DNA from: Variovorax paradoxus | GTDB lineage: Bacteria > Pseudomonadota > Gammaproteobacteria > Burkholderiales > Burkholderiaceae_C | DNA: 64,000 bases | NCBI RefSeq assembly: GCF_902712855.1 | Contig: NZ_LR743507.1 | Coordinates: forward strand, 5,373,501-5,437,500 | Direction: 5' to 3' | Shown: positions 51,928-62,056 of the stretch, piece by piece | Layout of the letters: every line of letters begins with the position of its first letter | How positions within the stretch are numbered: the first letter of the stretch is position 1 | Notes under the pieces: model-generated | Database searches by the model: none | Told to the model about the DNA's origin: nothing | The model's input: the letters and a program-made list of their open reading frames with translations, nothing else | Made by a program: the position numbers and the translations under genes

Positions 51928-53304
51928 ATGAACGCTCCCGCTTCCGTCATCGAGCAACTGCTGCTCGAACTCCCCGACCTCGACTGGATCACCGACGAAG
52001 GCCGTGTCACGCGGCTCTCGCAGGACTTCTCATGGTTCAGCCCGGTGCTCACGCGCCAGCTGAAGGACAAGCGCGCCGACGTGGTCGTGCGCCCGCGCAC
52101 CGAAGACGAGATCCGCGCGGTGGTCGGGGCCTGCGCGCGCCGCGGCGTGCCCATCACCATCCGCGGCAGCGGCACCGGCAACTACGGCCAGACCACGCCG
52201 CTGGCCGGCGGCGTGGTGCTCGACATGACGGGCTACAACGCCTGCCTGTGGGTGCAGCCCGGCGTGGCGCGTGCGCAAGCCGGCATCCGCCTGGGCGAGC
52301 TCGAGAAGCAGACGAAGCCCACCGGGCAGGAGCTGCGCTGCGTGCCGTCGACCTACCGCAGCGCCACGCTGGGCGGCCTGTTCGGCGGAGGCTTCGGCGG
52401 CGTGGGCTCGATCAACTACGGCCCGCTGAGCGCGCCGGGCAACGTGATCGGCATCCGCGCGATGACCATCGAGGCCGAGCCGCAGGTGGTCGAGCTGCGC
52501 GGACCCGACGCGATGCGCATGCACCACCTGTGGGGCACCAACGGCCTCGTGCTGGAGCTGGAGATCGCGCTGGCGCCGGCACATCCGTGGCTCGAGACAC
52601 TGGTCACCTTCGACAGCTTCGAGAACGCGCTGAACTTCGCCGACAGGCTCGCGAACGCGCCGGGCATCGTGAAGCGCGGCGTGACCTTCTTTGCCGCGCC
52701 CATCGGCGAGCACCTGGCGCAGCTGGCGGCGCACCTGCCCAAGGGCTGCCACACGGTGCTGTCGCTGGTGGCCGAGTCGAACGAGCCGGCCATGATGCTG
52801 CTGGTGGAGGCGCAAGGCGGCACCGTGGGCTACCGCAAGACGGCCGCCGAGGTGCAGAAGAGCAACCGCACGCTGATGGAGTTCACCTGGAACCACACCA
52901 CGCTGCACGCGATGAAGGTCGACCCGACGCTCACCTACCTGCAGAGCGGCTTCGTTCCGGGCAGGCACGTCGAGCAGATCATCGAGATGGAGAAGCTACT
53001 GGGTGGCGAGGTGATGATGCACGTCGAGTTCCTGCGCAACGTGGCGGGCCTGCTGACCTGCAGCGGGCTGCAGCTGGTGCGCTTCAGCACCGAGGAGCGG
53101 CTGGCCGAGATCATGGACATCCACCGCGCGCACCAGGTGCACATCAACAACCCACACGTCAACATCGTGGAAGACGGCAAGGCCGGCGGGCCGTTGCCGC
53201 CGGAGGTCATCGAAGTGAAGAGGCGCTTCGATCCACTGGGCCTGCTGAACCCCGGCAAGCTGCGCGACTGGCCGGTGAAGGGCGGCGCCGCGCCGCAGGC
53301 CTGA
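51928..53304 (+). CDS. FAD-binding oxidoreductase (PCMH type, glycolate/lactate oxidase-like)
   Basis: A 458-residue flavoprotein. The FAD-binding PCMH domain shows VVVRPRTEDEIRAVVGACAR, ITIRGSGTGNYGQTTPLAGG and YRSATLGGLFGGGFGGVGS; the C-terminal part ends with KRRFDPLGLLNPGKL, common to the GlcD/D-lactate dehydrogenase family. It oxidises a hydroxy acid or amine. It is the last gene of the cassette and converges on lnt with only three bases between the stops. Confidence 0.92.
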   Translation: MNAPASVIEQLLLELPDLDWITDEGRVTRLSQDFSWFSPVLTRQLKDKRADVVVRPRTEDEIRAVVGACARRGVPITIRGSGTGNYGQTTPLAGGVVLDMTGYNACLWVQPGVARAQAGIRLGELEKQTKPTGQELRCVPSTYRSATLGGLFGGGFGGVGSINYGPLSAPGNVIGIRAMTIEAEPQVVELRGPDAMRMHHLWGTNGLVLELEIALAPAHPWLETLVTFDSFENALNFADRLANAPGIVKRGVTFFAAPIGEHLAQLAAHLPKGCHTVLSLVAESNEPAMMLLVEAQGGTVGYRKTAAEVQKSNRTLMEFTWNHTTLHAMKVDPTLTYLQSGFVPGRHVEQIIEMEKLLGGEVMMHVEFLRNVAGLLTCSGLQLVRFSTEERLAEIMDIHRAHQVHINNPHVNIVEDGKAGGPLPPEVIEVKRRFDPLGLLNPGKLRDWPVKGGAAPQA

Positions 53305-53307
53305 TCT

Positions 53308-54882
53308 TCAGCGCCGGCGGCGGCCCATAGCGAAGGCCGCGGCCACGACGGCCATCGCAAGAATCCACAGCGGCCACAGCCCGAAGGGCGCCACCCAGCG
53401 CGCGTAGGGCGTGAGGCCGCGACGGCCTTCCACGCCGGCTTCGAGCACACCGCGCGTGAGGCGCGGCAGTTCGTGCGTGACACGGCCAGTGGCGTCGATG
53501 ACGACCGTGGCGCCGGTGTTGGTGGCGCGCACCATCGGCCGCGCGAACTCCAGCGCGCGCATGCGCGAGATGGACAGGTGCTCGTCGATGGCCACCGAGT
53601 CGCCGAACCACGCGATGTTGCTCACGTTGAGCAGGATGGTGGGGGCGGAAGCCTCGTCCTTGAAGTTCGCACCGATCTCGTCGCCGAACAGGTCTTCGTA
53701 GCAGATGTTCGGCGCGATGCGCTGGCCCTGCCAGAGGAATGGCGCCTGCGCCAGGCCGCCGCGCTCGAAGTCGCCGAGCGGGATGTTCATCATCTGGATG
53801 AACCAGCGGAAGCCCATCGGAATGAATTCACCGAACGGCACGAGATGGTGCTTGCTGTAGCTGTACGGTTGCGCGGCGCCGGGCTGGAAGCCGAGCACCG
53901 AGTTGCTGTAGGTGCCCCGGCCGCCGCGCCCGTTCATCGGCAGGCCGACGATGGCGGCCTGCGTGCCCTGGCTGTAGCGTGCCTGGATGGCCTCGAGGTA
54001 GCCGGGCGGCAGCTGCTGGGGCAGCAGCGGCAAGGCGGTTTCGGGCGTCACCACCAGCGGGGCCTTGGCGTCGCGCAGCTGTTCGCCGTACCAGCGCAGC
54101 GCAGTCTCGATGCCGCCACCCGGAATGAATTTCTCGTCCTGCGGGATGTTGCCCTGCAGCAGCGCGACCTGCAGCGTGCCCGTGGCGCCCTTGTCGCCCC
54201 GCACCGCGCCCGGCAGCGGCTCGGCGACGTTCGGCGCGATGAACACGAGCGCGAACAGGACCACGCCCAGCGCGGCTTCGGCGGCGCGCAGGGGCCGGCG
54301 CAGCGCGACCAGCGCCACCGCCAGCGCCGCCGCCGCACCGATCCCGTAGACGCCCACCCAGGGCGCGAGTGCGGCCATCGGCCCTTCGACATGCGCGTAG
54401 CCGCCGGCGCCCCACGGGAAGCCGGTGAACCAGCTGCCGCGGACGAGTTCGGCCAGCGTCCAGAGTGCGGCGAAGACGATGGCGCCGGTCACTCGCCCCG
54501 TCGGGCCGCGCACCACGAAGCAGGCTGCGGCCACGGCGTAGTAGAGCCCGAGCGCCGCGGCCAGTGCCAGCACGGCGATGGCCGCCAGCGGCGCCGGCAG
54601 CCCGCCGTAGGTATGCATCGAGATGAAGAGCCACCAGAAGCTGCCGGTGAGCCAGGCCGTGGAGAAGAGCCAGCCATGCAGGCCGGCGCGGCGCCAGCCG
54701 GCGCCCTGCAGGCGCAGGCCGTCAAGCAGCCACACGAATGCGCCGAGTGACAGCAGCTGCAGCCACCAGAGCGGCTTGCCTCCTGCAGGCGAGGCCATCG
54801 AAAGCGCCTGCGCGAGCCCGGCAGCACCGAAGCCGAGCAGACGGAACAGGGAGGCGGAGGTGGACGCCGGCGTGCCGCGCAT
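53308..54882 (-). CDS. lnt: Apolipoprotein N-acyltransferase
   Basis: A 524-residue inner-membrane enzyme that adds the third acyl chain to lipoproteins. About eight N-terminal hydrophobic segments precede a nitrilase-like periplasmic domain with the catalytic Glu in VVTPETALPLL and Cys in APNICYEDLFGDE. Its ATG shares one base with the corC stop (TGATG at 54882). In most Burkholderiales glyQ follows lnt directly; here 12.6 kb of other genes lies between. Confidence 0.95.
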   Translation of the reverse strand: MRGTPASTSASLFRLLGFGAAGLAQALSMASPAGGKPLWWLQLLSLGAFVWLLDGLRLQGAGWRRAGLHGWLFSTAWLTGSFWWLFISMHTYGGLPAPLAAIAVLALAAALGLYYAVAAACFVVRGPTGRVTGAIVFAALWTLAELVRGSWFTGFPWGAGGYAHVEGPMAALAPWVGVYGIGAAAALAVALVALRRPLRAAEAALGVVLFALVFIAPNVAEPLPGAVRGDKGATGTLQVALLQGNIPQDEKFIPGGGIETALRWYGEQLRDAKAPLVVTPETALPLLPQQLPPGYLEAIQARYSQGTQAAIVGLPMNGRGGRGTYSNSVLGFQPGAAQPYSYSKHHLVPFGEFIPMGFRWFIQMMNIPLGDFERGGLAQAPFLWQGQRIAPNICYEDLFGDEIGANFKDEASAPTILLNVSNIAWFGDSVAIDEHLSISRMRALEFARPMVRATNTGATVVIDATGRVTHELPRLTRGVLEAGVEGRRGLTPYARWVAPFGLWPLWILAMAVVAAAFAMGRRRR

Positions 54883-55760
54883 CAGTCGGCCGCGTCGCCG
54901 CCGCGCGCCGGGGACACCTTGAACCAGCGCACCGCGCCGCCCTTGGTGTGCAGCACCACGAAGTCGAAGCCGCCGATGGCGTGGTGCTCGCCGCGCTTGG
55001 GCACATGGCCCATCTCGTGGGCGATGAGTCCGCCGATGGTGTCGAAGTCTTCGCTGAGCTGTTCCTCGTCGAACACGATGCCGAAGGCCTCGGCCACGCG
55101 CTCGATGGGCGTGTCCCCCGAGACGCGGTAGGTGTGGTCGGCCAGGCCGAAGATGTCGCCCTCGTCCTCGGCAATGTCGAACTCGTCCTCGATCTCGCCG
55201 ACGATCTGCTCGAGCACGTCCTCGATGGTGATGAGGCCGGCCACGCGGCCGAACTCGTCGATGACGATGGCCAGGTGGTTGCGGTTGCCGCGGAATTCGC
55301 GCAGCAGGTCGTTCAGGCCCTTGCTCTCGGGCACGAACGTGGCCGGGCGCAGCAGGGCACGGATGTTCAGCCCCGGCGCGCGCTGCAGCTTGAGCAGGTC
55401 CTTCGCGAGCAGGATGCCGATGATGTTTTCCTTTTCGCCCTCGTACACCGGAAAGCGCGAGTGCGCGGTGTCGATCACGAGGTGCAGCAGCGCCTCGTAG
55501 GGGGCGTCGATGTTCACCAGGTCCATGCGCGGCGCGGCGACCATGACGTCGCCGGCGGTCATGTCGGCCATGCGCAGCACGCCCTCGAGCATCACGCGCG
55601 ACTCGGCGCCGATCACCTCGTTGTCCTCGGCGTCCGCCAGGGTTTCGATCAGCTCGTCGCGCGAGTCGGGACCGGGGTGGATGAATTCGGCGAGCTTCTG
55701 GAGAAAGCCGCGCTTGTCTTCCCGTTCGACGGGAGCGCGTTCAGGGTGAGGTTCGGCCAC
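54882..55760 (-). CDS. corC: CorC-type CBS-domain protein (HlyC/CorC family)
   Basis: A 292-residue cytoplasmic protein with two CBS domains (PYEALLHLVIDTAHSRFPVYEG; GNRNHLAIVIDEFGRVAGLI) and a C-terminal CorC_HlyC transporter-associated domain (YRVSGDTPIERVAEAFGI). It is linked with magnesium/cobalt export and envelope integrity. Overlaps lnt by one base, the usual arrangement. Confidence 0.95.
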   Translation of the reverse strand: MAEPHPERAPVEREDKRGFLQKLAEFIHPGPDSRDELIETLADAEDNEVIGAESRVMLEGVLRMADMTAGDVMVAAPRMDLVNIDAPYEALLHLVIDTAHSRFPVYEGEKENIIGILLAKDLLKLQRAPGLNIRALLRPATFVPESKGLNDLLREFRGNRNHLAIVIDEFGRVAGLITIEDVLEQIVGEIEDEFDIAEDEGDIFGLADHTYRVSGDTPIERVAEAFGIVFDEEQLSEDFDTIGGLIAHEMGHVPKRGEHHAIGGFDFVVLHTKGGAVRWFKVSPARGGDAAD

Positions 55761-55872
55761 TGCGGGAGGGCTTAGTTGAGGAAGGGCAAGGATACCGGAT
55801 TGCGTGTGACAGGCTCCATCCGACGGGCGGCGTAGGCCGCAATGGGGCCATCCGCCCCTGCCGGAAGACGGA

Positions 55873-56601
55873 TCAGGAGGCGGATTTCTTGCGCGCGTCC
55901 CGCATGCCGCTGCGCACTTCCTGCAGGCTGCCCAGGAACGACCAGAACTGCTTGGCGCGGCTCTTGAGAGCGAAATCGACCGCGGCGTAGTGCTCCAGCG
56001 CGATCTCGCTCATGCGGCTGTCGAACGTGGCGCTGGGCAACTGGAGATGGGCCTCGGCCTCGGCACCGCTGCGCACCACGGTGGCGCCGGCGTTGCGGGC
56101 GATCTTCAGCATGGCGGCGTTCTCGCTCAGCGCGTGGATGAACAGCATGCCCACGCCTTCGTTGCGGGCCACGACCACGGCGCGTTCGAACAAGCGGGCG
56201 CCGTAGCCCCGACCGCGGGCATGCGCCGAGACGGACACGCCGAACTCTGCGCAGTCGCTGTGCTGGTCGCCCGGCGCAAAGGCGAGGTGCGACATCGCGA
56301 TCAGGTCGAGGCGGCGGTTGTAGATGCCGAACAGCTCGTCGCGCTCGAAGTCGAGGCTGTCGACGTAGCGCTGGACCTGCTCGTCGCCGGCTGCATAGCC
56401 GAAGCGCAGGTAGCGGTCGTGCGGGGTCAGGTCGAGCAGGTGGCGCGCGATGCGCTCGCGTTCGCGAGGCCCGATCGAACGGATCGGCACCATGACCGGC
56501 TGGGGTGCGCTGGTGGCACGCGGCTGCGCCTCAACCATCGGCGCTTTCAGGAAAGAGCCAAGGCCGAGCGACGCTTTGAGAAGGGTCTTGGCTGTGAGCA
56601 T
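55873..56601 (-). CDS. GNAT-family N-acetyltransferase
   Basis: A 242-residue protein with the acetyl-CoA-binding motif in HARGRGYGARLFERAVVVAR (R-G-x-G-x-G/A) and NAAMLKIARNAGATVV. The N-terminal 40 residues are extra. Substrate unknown. It is a single gene on the minus strand, with gaps of about 110 bases on both sides. Confidence 0.88.
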   Translation of the reverse strand: MLTAKTLLKASLGLGSFLKAPMVEAQPRATSAPQPVMVPIRSIGPRERERIARHLLDLTPHDRYLRFGYAAGDEQVQRYVDSLDFERDELFGIYNRRLDLIAMSHLAFAPGDQHSDCAEFGVSVSAHARGRGYGARLFERAVVVARNEGVGMLFIHALSENAAMLKIARNAGATVVRSGAEAEAHLQLPSATFDSRMSEIALEHYAAVDFALKSRAKQFWSFLGSLQEVRSGMRDARKKSAS

Positions 56602-56709
56602 GGCTCGAATGTAAGGGTTTTCCCTTAATCATCAAGGCGACAGGGGCAATCCGGGACACATTCGTGACTGAATGCCCAGCTTGCGTGGCATGGACGCAAC
56701 CGGATGTTG

Positions 56710-57183
56710 CTAAACCGGCACGGCGGTGGTCGCCTTGACGCGATCGAGCACGAAGCTGGTCTTGCAGTCTTCCACGCTGGGGTGCTTGAGCAGGGTGTCC
56801 ATGATGAAGCGGCTATAGTGGGCCATGTCGGCCACCACGACCCGCAGCAGGTAGTCCATGTCGCCGGTGAGCGCGGCGCATTCGACCACCTCCGGCCAGG
56901 TCTGGACGCTCGCCCGGAACAGATCCATCGGGTTGCGCTTGTGGGTCTCGGTGTGCTTCTCGAGCCTCACGTTCAGGTAGGCGGTCAGGCCCAGGCCGAC
57001 GGCTTCAGGCTTCACCAGGGCCACGTAGCGGTCGATGATTTTGTGCTCTTCGAGACGCTTGACCCGACGCAGCACCGCGCTGGGCGAAAGGCTGACCTGT
57101 TCCGCGATCTGGTCGTAGGTCGCGCGGCCGTCTGCTTGCAATGTGCGCAGAATGAGCCTATCAATCTTGTCCAGTGCTTCCAT
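56710..57183 (-). CDS. Lrp/AsnC-family regulator
   Basis: A 157-residue regulator: helix-turn-helix in ATYDQIAEQVSLSPSAVLRR (residues 20-40), then the RAM ligand-binding domain (GLTAYLNVRLEKHTETHKRN; ALTGDMDYLLRVVVADM). It is divergent from hppD, and a near-perfect palindrome lies between them, which points to control of tyrosine breakdown and itself. Confidence 0.93.
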   Translation of the reverse strand: MEALDKIDRLILRTLQADGRATYDQIAEQVSLSPSAVLRRVKRLEEHKIIDRYVALVKPEAVGLGLTAYLNVRLEKHTETHKRNPMDLFRASVQTWPEVVECAALTGDMDYLLRVVVADMAHYSRFIMDTLLKHPSVEDCKTSFVLDRVKATTAVPV

Positions 57184-57196
57184 GTCGGCATTCTTG

Positions 57197-57248
57197 CAGT
57201 TTTACTGCGCCGCCACCATTCGGAGCGCCCGAATACGCAGAAAAACTG
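57197..57248. promoter_or_regulatory. Inverted repeat between the Lrp regulator and hppD
   Basis: CAGTTTTACTGCG (57197-57209) and CGCAGAAAAACTG (57236-57248) are complementary in 12 of 13 positions with a 26-base spacer, so the arm centres are 39 bases apart, close to four helical turns. It lies in the divergent promoter region and is the likely site of the neighbouring Lrp-type protein. Confidence 0.7.
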
Positions 57249-57335
57249 AAAGCCTTCCGGCCTACATTGCATGACCGGCCGCTCTCGCGGCTTGTTTTTT
57301 GAACCCCACCCACGTTCCATCTCCGGAGACCGCAC

Positions 57336-58456
<1,121 letters not shown>

Positions 58457-58463
<7 letters not shown>

Positions 58464-58486
58464 GGGCTCCCACCCTTATTTTTCAT
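58457..58486 (+). terminator. Terminator overlapping the hppD stop codon
   Basis: AAAATAAGGG (58457-58466), loop CTCCCA, CCCTTATTTT (58473-58482), followed by TC. The stop codon TAA (58461-58463) lies in the stem. It is 18 bases before the next ATG's ribosome region, so the next gene needs read-through or its own promoter. Confidence 0.75.
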
Positions 58487-58503
58487 CGCACGAGGAGCCC
58501 GGC

Positions 58504-59331
58504 ATGCGCAACTGCAAGTTTTCGATCGGTCTGACTTCCATCGCGGCTGCGGCCGCTGTCCTGTCGGGTTGCGCCATGTCGCCCTCCACCCCTGCCCCAC
58601 CGGCGGCAGCCATGCCGCTGGTGGCCGGCTCCCATCTCGACGCGGTTCAGAAGGCCGCTGTGCTGCGGGTCTGCACGCCGGGGGACTACAAGCCCTTCAG
58701 CTTCCAGAAGACCGACGGCGCCTTCGAGGGCATCGACGTCGACCTGATGGCCGGCTTCGGCACCAGCCTCGGCGCCAGGCCGCAGTGGATCAAGACCACC
58801 TGGGCCAACCTGCTGCCCGATCTGGCCGCCGGCAAGTGCGACATCGCCGTGGGCGGCGTGTCGGTCACCACCGACCGGCAGAAGCGCGCCTTCTTCAGCG
58901 CCCCCTACATGGTCAATGGAAAGACGCCGATCGCGCGCTGCGCGGACGTGGCCAAGTACCAGACCGTGGCCGCCATCGACCAACCGTCGGTGCGCGTCAT
59001 CTTCAACCCGGGCGGCAGCAACGAGCGCTTTGCCCGAACCAACTTCAAGCAGGCCAAGCTCACGCTGCACGGCGAGAACGTCACGATCTTCGATGAGATC
59101 CTCGCGAACCGCGCGGACGTGTTCGTGACGGAGGCGGCCGAAGCGATCACGCAGCAGAAGCTCAAGCCTGGCCTGTGCGCGATCAATCCCGACAAGCCGC
59201 TGCAGTACGGCGAGATGGCCTGGATGCTGCCGCGCGACGACGTCGCCTTCAAGTCGTACGTCGACCAATGGCTGCACCTGCAGCAGGCCAGCGGCGACTT
59301 CCAGCGCACGATGGACCGCTGGCTCAAGTAA
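58504..59331 (+). CDS. pheC: PheC-like periplasmic cyclohexadienyl dehydratase, lipoprotein form
   Basis: A 275-residue protein with the periplasmic-binding-protein fold. Motifs closely match P. aeruginosa PheC: VCTPGDYKPFSF, WANLLPDLAAGKCDIAVGG, NGKTPIARC, NPGGSNERFARTNF and ENVTIFDEI, VDQWLHLQQASG. PheC turns prephenate or arogenate into phenylpyruvate or phenylalanine outside the cytoplasm. Here a lipobox (VLSGC, Cys23) suggests membrane anchoring. It lies between hppD and phhA. An amino-acid-binding role is the alternative. Confidence 0.8.
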   Translation: MRNCKFSIGLTSIAAAAAVLSGCAMSPSTPAPPAAAMPLVAGSHLDAVQKAAVLRVCTPGDYKPFSFQKTDGAFEGIDVDLMAGFGTSLGARPQWIKTTWANLLPDLAAGKCDIAVGGVSVTTDRQKRAFFSAPYMVNGKTPIARCADVAKYQTVAAIDQPSVRVIFNPGGSNERFARTNFKQAKLTLHGENVTIFDEILANRADVFVTEAAEAITQQKLKPGLCAINPDKPLQYGEMAWMLPRDDVAFKSYVDQWLHLQQASGDFQRTMDRWLK

Positions 59332-59351
59332 TTCTCAAGGCCCTGTTTCTC

Positions 59352-60227
59352 ATGGACGCTCCTGCCGCCGCTGTTGTGACCCCTGCCGTCTACGGCGCAT
59401 CCGACCGACCGCCCCGGGGCGACTATTCGCGCGGCGGCAAGGTGATGGCCGACTACACCTGCCCGCAGGATTGGGCCAGCTATACGGCGGCCGACCACGA
59501 CACCTACAGGCGGCTCTACGAGCGGCAGGCCGCACAGTTGCCCGGCCTGGCCTGCGACGCCTTCATCAACGCGCTGCCTTCGCTGGGTGTCAAGGACCGC
59601 ATCCCGCGCTTCGACGATCTCAACGAACGGCTGCATCGCGCAACCGGCTGGGAAATCGTCGCGGTGCCGGGGCTGATTCCGGAGCTGCCCTTTTTCACGT
59701 TGCTGGCGAACCGCAGGTTCCCGGTGACCGACTGGATACGCAAGCCCGAGGAGTTCGACTACATCGTCGAGCCCGACGTGTTCCACGACCTGTTCGGCCA
59801 CGTGCCGATGCTGTTCGACCCGACCTTCGCCGACTACGTCCAACGCTATGGTGCGGGCGGCATCAAGGCGCATGAACTGGGCGCCGGAGAAAAGCTTGCG
59901 CGGCTTTACTGGTACACGGTCGAGTTCGGCCTGATTCGCCAGCCGGATGGCCTGCGCGCGTACGGTGCCGGCATCCTGAGTTCGGTCGGCGAGCTGAAGC
60001 ATGCGGTGCTGAGCGACGAACCACGCCGCCTGCCGCTGGACCTGCTGCGCGCGATGCGGACGCGTTACAAGATCGACACCTACCAGGCGAACTACTTCGT
60101 GATCGACAGCTTCGCGCAGCTGTTCGATTTCACGGCGCCCGACTTCACGCCACTGTACGACGCACTGGAGGCCATGCCCGACATCGCACCCGGCGTGCTG
60201 CTGCCGGGCGAGTCCGGCAAGGCCTGA
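59352..60227 (+). CDS. phhA: Phenylalanine 4-monooxygenase
   Basis: A 291-residue pterin-dependent aromatic hydroxylase. Iron ligands are the His pair in DVFHDLFGHVPML and the Glu in LYWYTVEFGLI. It makes tyrosine from phenylalanine, feeding HppD after transamination. The ATG at 59352 lies 20 bases after the pheC stop. No PhhB (pterin dehydratase) gene is adjacent. Confidence 0.96.
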   Translation: MDAPAAAVVTPAVYGASDRPPRGDYSRGGKVMADYTCPQDWASYTAADHDTYRRLYERQAAQLPGLACDAFINALPSLGVKDRIPRFDDLNERLHRATGWEIVAVPGLIPELPFFTLLANRRFPVTDWIRKPEEFDYIVEPDVFHDLFGHVPMLFDPTFADYVQRYGAGGIKAHELGAGEKLARLYWYTVEFGLIRQPDGLRAYGAGILSSVGELKHAVLSDEPRRLPLDLLRAMRTRYKIDTYQANYFVIDSFAQLFDFTAPDFTPLYDALEAMPDIAPGVLLPGESGKA

Positions 60228-60361
60228 GTCGCTCCCGGTTCGCGAGCCGCCGCACGACGGCGGCGCCTATCGCACGCGCGACAGGCGACGCTTCTTCCTA
60301 GGACAAGCCCGCTGGCGGCGGAGGTGCAACGCCTCCCACAATCCGCGCCAAAGGAGCTTGC

Positions 60362-62056
60362 ATGCAGACCACATCCGCGCGATCCAACTACCCGGCCGGC
60401 GTCCCGCACGAGATTCATCCCGAGCAGTACCGCTCCCTGCCTCACATGTTCGACGAGGCCTTCGCCCGCCATGCGGACAAGCCGTTCTCGGTGTGCATGG
60501 AGCGCTGGATGTCGTACCGGGAGCTCGACACGCTATCGGCTGCCTTGGGCTGCTGGCTGCAGTCGCGCGGGCTCGAACCGGGCGCGCGGGTGGCGATCAT
60601 GCTCCCCAACATCCCGCAGTTTGCGGTGACGATGTGCGGCGTCCTGCGCGCGGGCTTCACCTGCGTGAACGTCAATCCGCTGTACACGGCACGCGAGCTC
60701 GAGCACCAGCTCAAGGACTCGGGCGCGACGGCGATCGTCATTCTCGAGAACTTCGCCTCGACGCTCGAGAAGGTGATCGAACGCACGCCGGTGAAGCATG
60801 TGGTCATGACATCCATGGGCGACTTGCTGGGCGGGGTGTACGGCGCCTGGATCACTGCGGCCGTGCGACATCTGGCGAAGATGGTGCCGGCGTACAAGCT
60901 GCCGTTGGATGGAGGCCGCACAGTGACGCCTCTCGCGCAGGCGATCTCGGAAGGCCGTGGCCGCACGCTGGCCGCCGACCATAGCAACCTCGATTCAATC
61001 GCATTCCTGCAATACACCGGTGGCACGACCGGTTTGTCGAAAGGCGCGGTGCTCACTCACCGCAACATCGTCGCGGCGACGCTGCAGGCCGAAGCATGGT
61101 TCACACCTGCACTCTCGCGCGCTGGAGACCTGGCCAAGGTGAACAGCATCGCGGCGCTGCCGCTGTATCACATCTTCGCGCTGACGCTGTGCCTGCTGGT
61201 GATTCGTCAGGGCTCGCACATGACGTTGATTCCGAACCCGCGCGACTTCGACAAGTTCATCGCGGTGCTCAAGAAGCGGCCGTTCCACATGCTGCCTGCG
61301 GTGAACACGCTGTTCAACGCCTTGCTGATGCATCCGGAGTTCAAGACCGTCGATTTTTCGACGCTGTTCGTCTCGCAGGCCGGCGGCATGGCCGCTTCGG
61401 AAGGCACGGCGCGCAAGTGGTTCGAAGCCACCGGCTGTCCGATGATCGAAGGCTGGGGCATGAGCGAAACCTGTGCGATCGGCACGAACAATCCGGTGTC
61501 CAACACCGAGTTCACCGGCACCATAGGGCTGCCGCTGCCGAGCATCGAGATTGCTATCAAGGACGACGATGGCAACTCCTTGCCCATTGGCCAACCCGGT
61601 GAGCTCTGCATCAAGGGCCCCAACGTGATGTCGGGCTACTACAACCAGCCTGCAGAGACTGCCGCGGCATTCACTGCAGATGGCTTCATGCGGACGGGAG
61701 ATATCGCCGTGATGCAGGACGATGGGTACAGCCGAATCGTCGACCGCAAGAAGGACATGATTCTGGTGAGCGGATTCAACGTGTTCCCCAATGAGCTCGA
61801 GAACGTGATCTCGCTGTGCCCCGGCGTGGTGGAGTGCGCGGCGGTGGGGGTGCCGGACGAGAAACAGGGTGAAGCCATCAAGGTGTTCGTGGTGCGCCGC
61901 GACCCTGCGCTGACCGAGGACGCCGTGCTGCAGTACTGCCATTCGCAGCTGACTGGCTACAAGCGGCCGAAGCACATCGAGTTCCGGGAGTCGTTGCCGA
62001 AGACCAACGTCGGAAAAATTCTGCGGCGCGAGCTCCGGTCGACGGCGGCTGCCTGA
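60362..62056 (+). CDS. fadD: Long-chain fatty-acid-CoA ligase
   Basis: A 564-residue AMP-forming ligase. LQYTGGTTGLSKGAVLTH, EGWGMSETCAIGTNN, FMRTGDIAVMQDDGYSRIV with DRKKDMILVSGFNVFPNELE and the C-terminal lysine region TNVGKILRRELR match FadD. It activates fatty acids for beta-oxidation. The following hydrolase gene starts directly at the next base, without a gap. Confidence 0.94.
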   Translation: MQTTSARSNYPAGVPHEIHPEQYRSLPHMFDEAFARHADKPFSVCMERWMSYRELDTLSAALGCWLQSRGLEPGARVAIMLPNIPQFAVTMCGVLRAGFTCVNVNPLYTARELEHQLKDSGATAIVILENFASTLEKVIERTPVKHVVMTSMGDLLGGVYGAWITAAVRHLAKMVPAYKLPLDGGRTVTPLAQAISEGRGRTLAADHSNLDSIAFLQYTGGTTGLSKGAVLTHRNIVAATLQAEAWFTPALSRAGDLAKVNSIAALPLYHIFALTLCLLVIRQGSHMTLIPNPRDFDKFIAVLKKRPFHMLPAVNTLFNALLMHPEFKTVDFSTLFVSQAGGMAASEGTARKWFEATGCPMIEGWGMSETCAIGTNNPVSNTEFTGTIGLPLPSIEIAIKDDDGNSLPIGQPGELCIKGPNVMSGYYNQPAETAAAFTADGFMRTGDIAVMQDDGYSRIVDRKKDMILVSGFNVFPNELENVISLCPGVVECAAVGVPDEKQGEAIKVFVVRRDPALTEDAVLQYCHSQLTGYKRPKHIEFRESLPKTNVGKILRRELRSTAAA

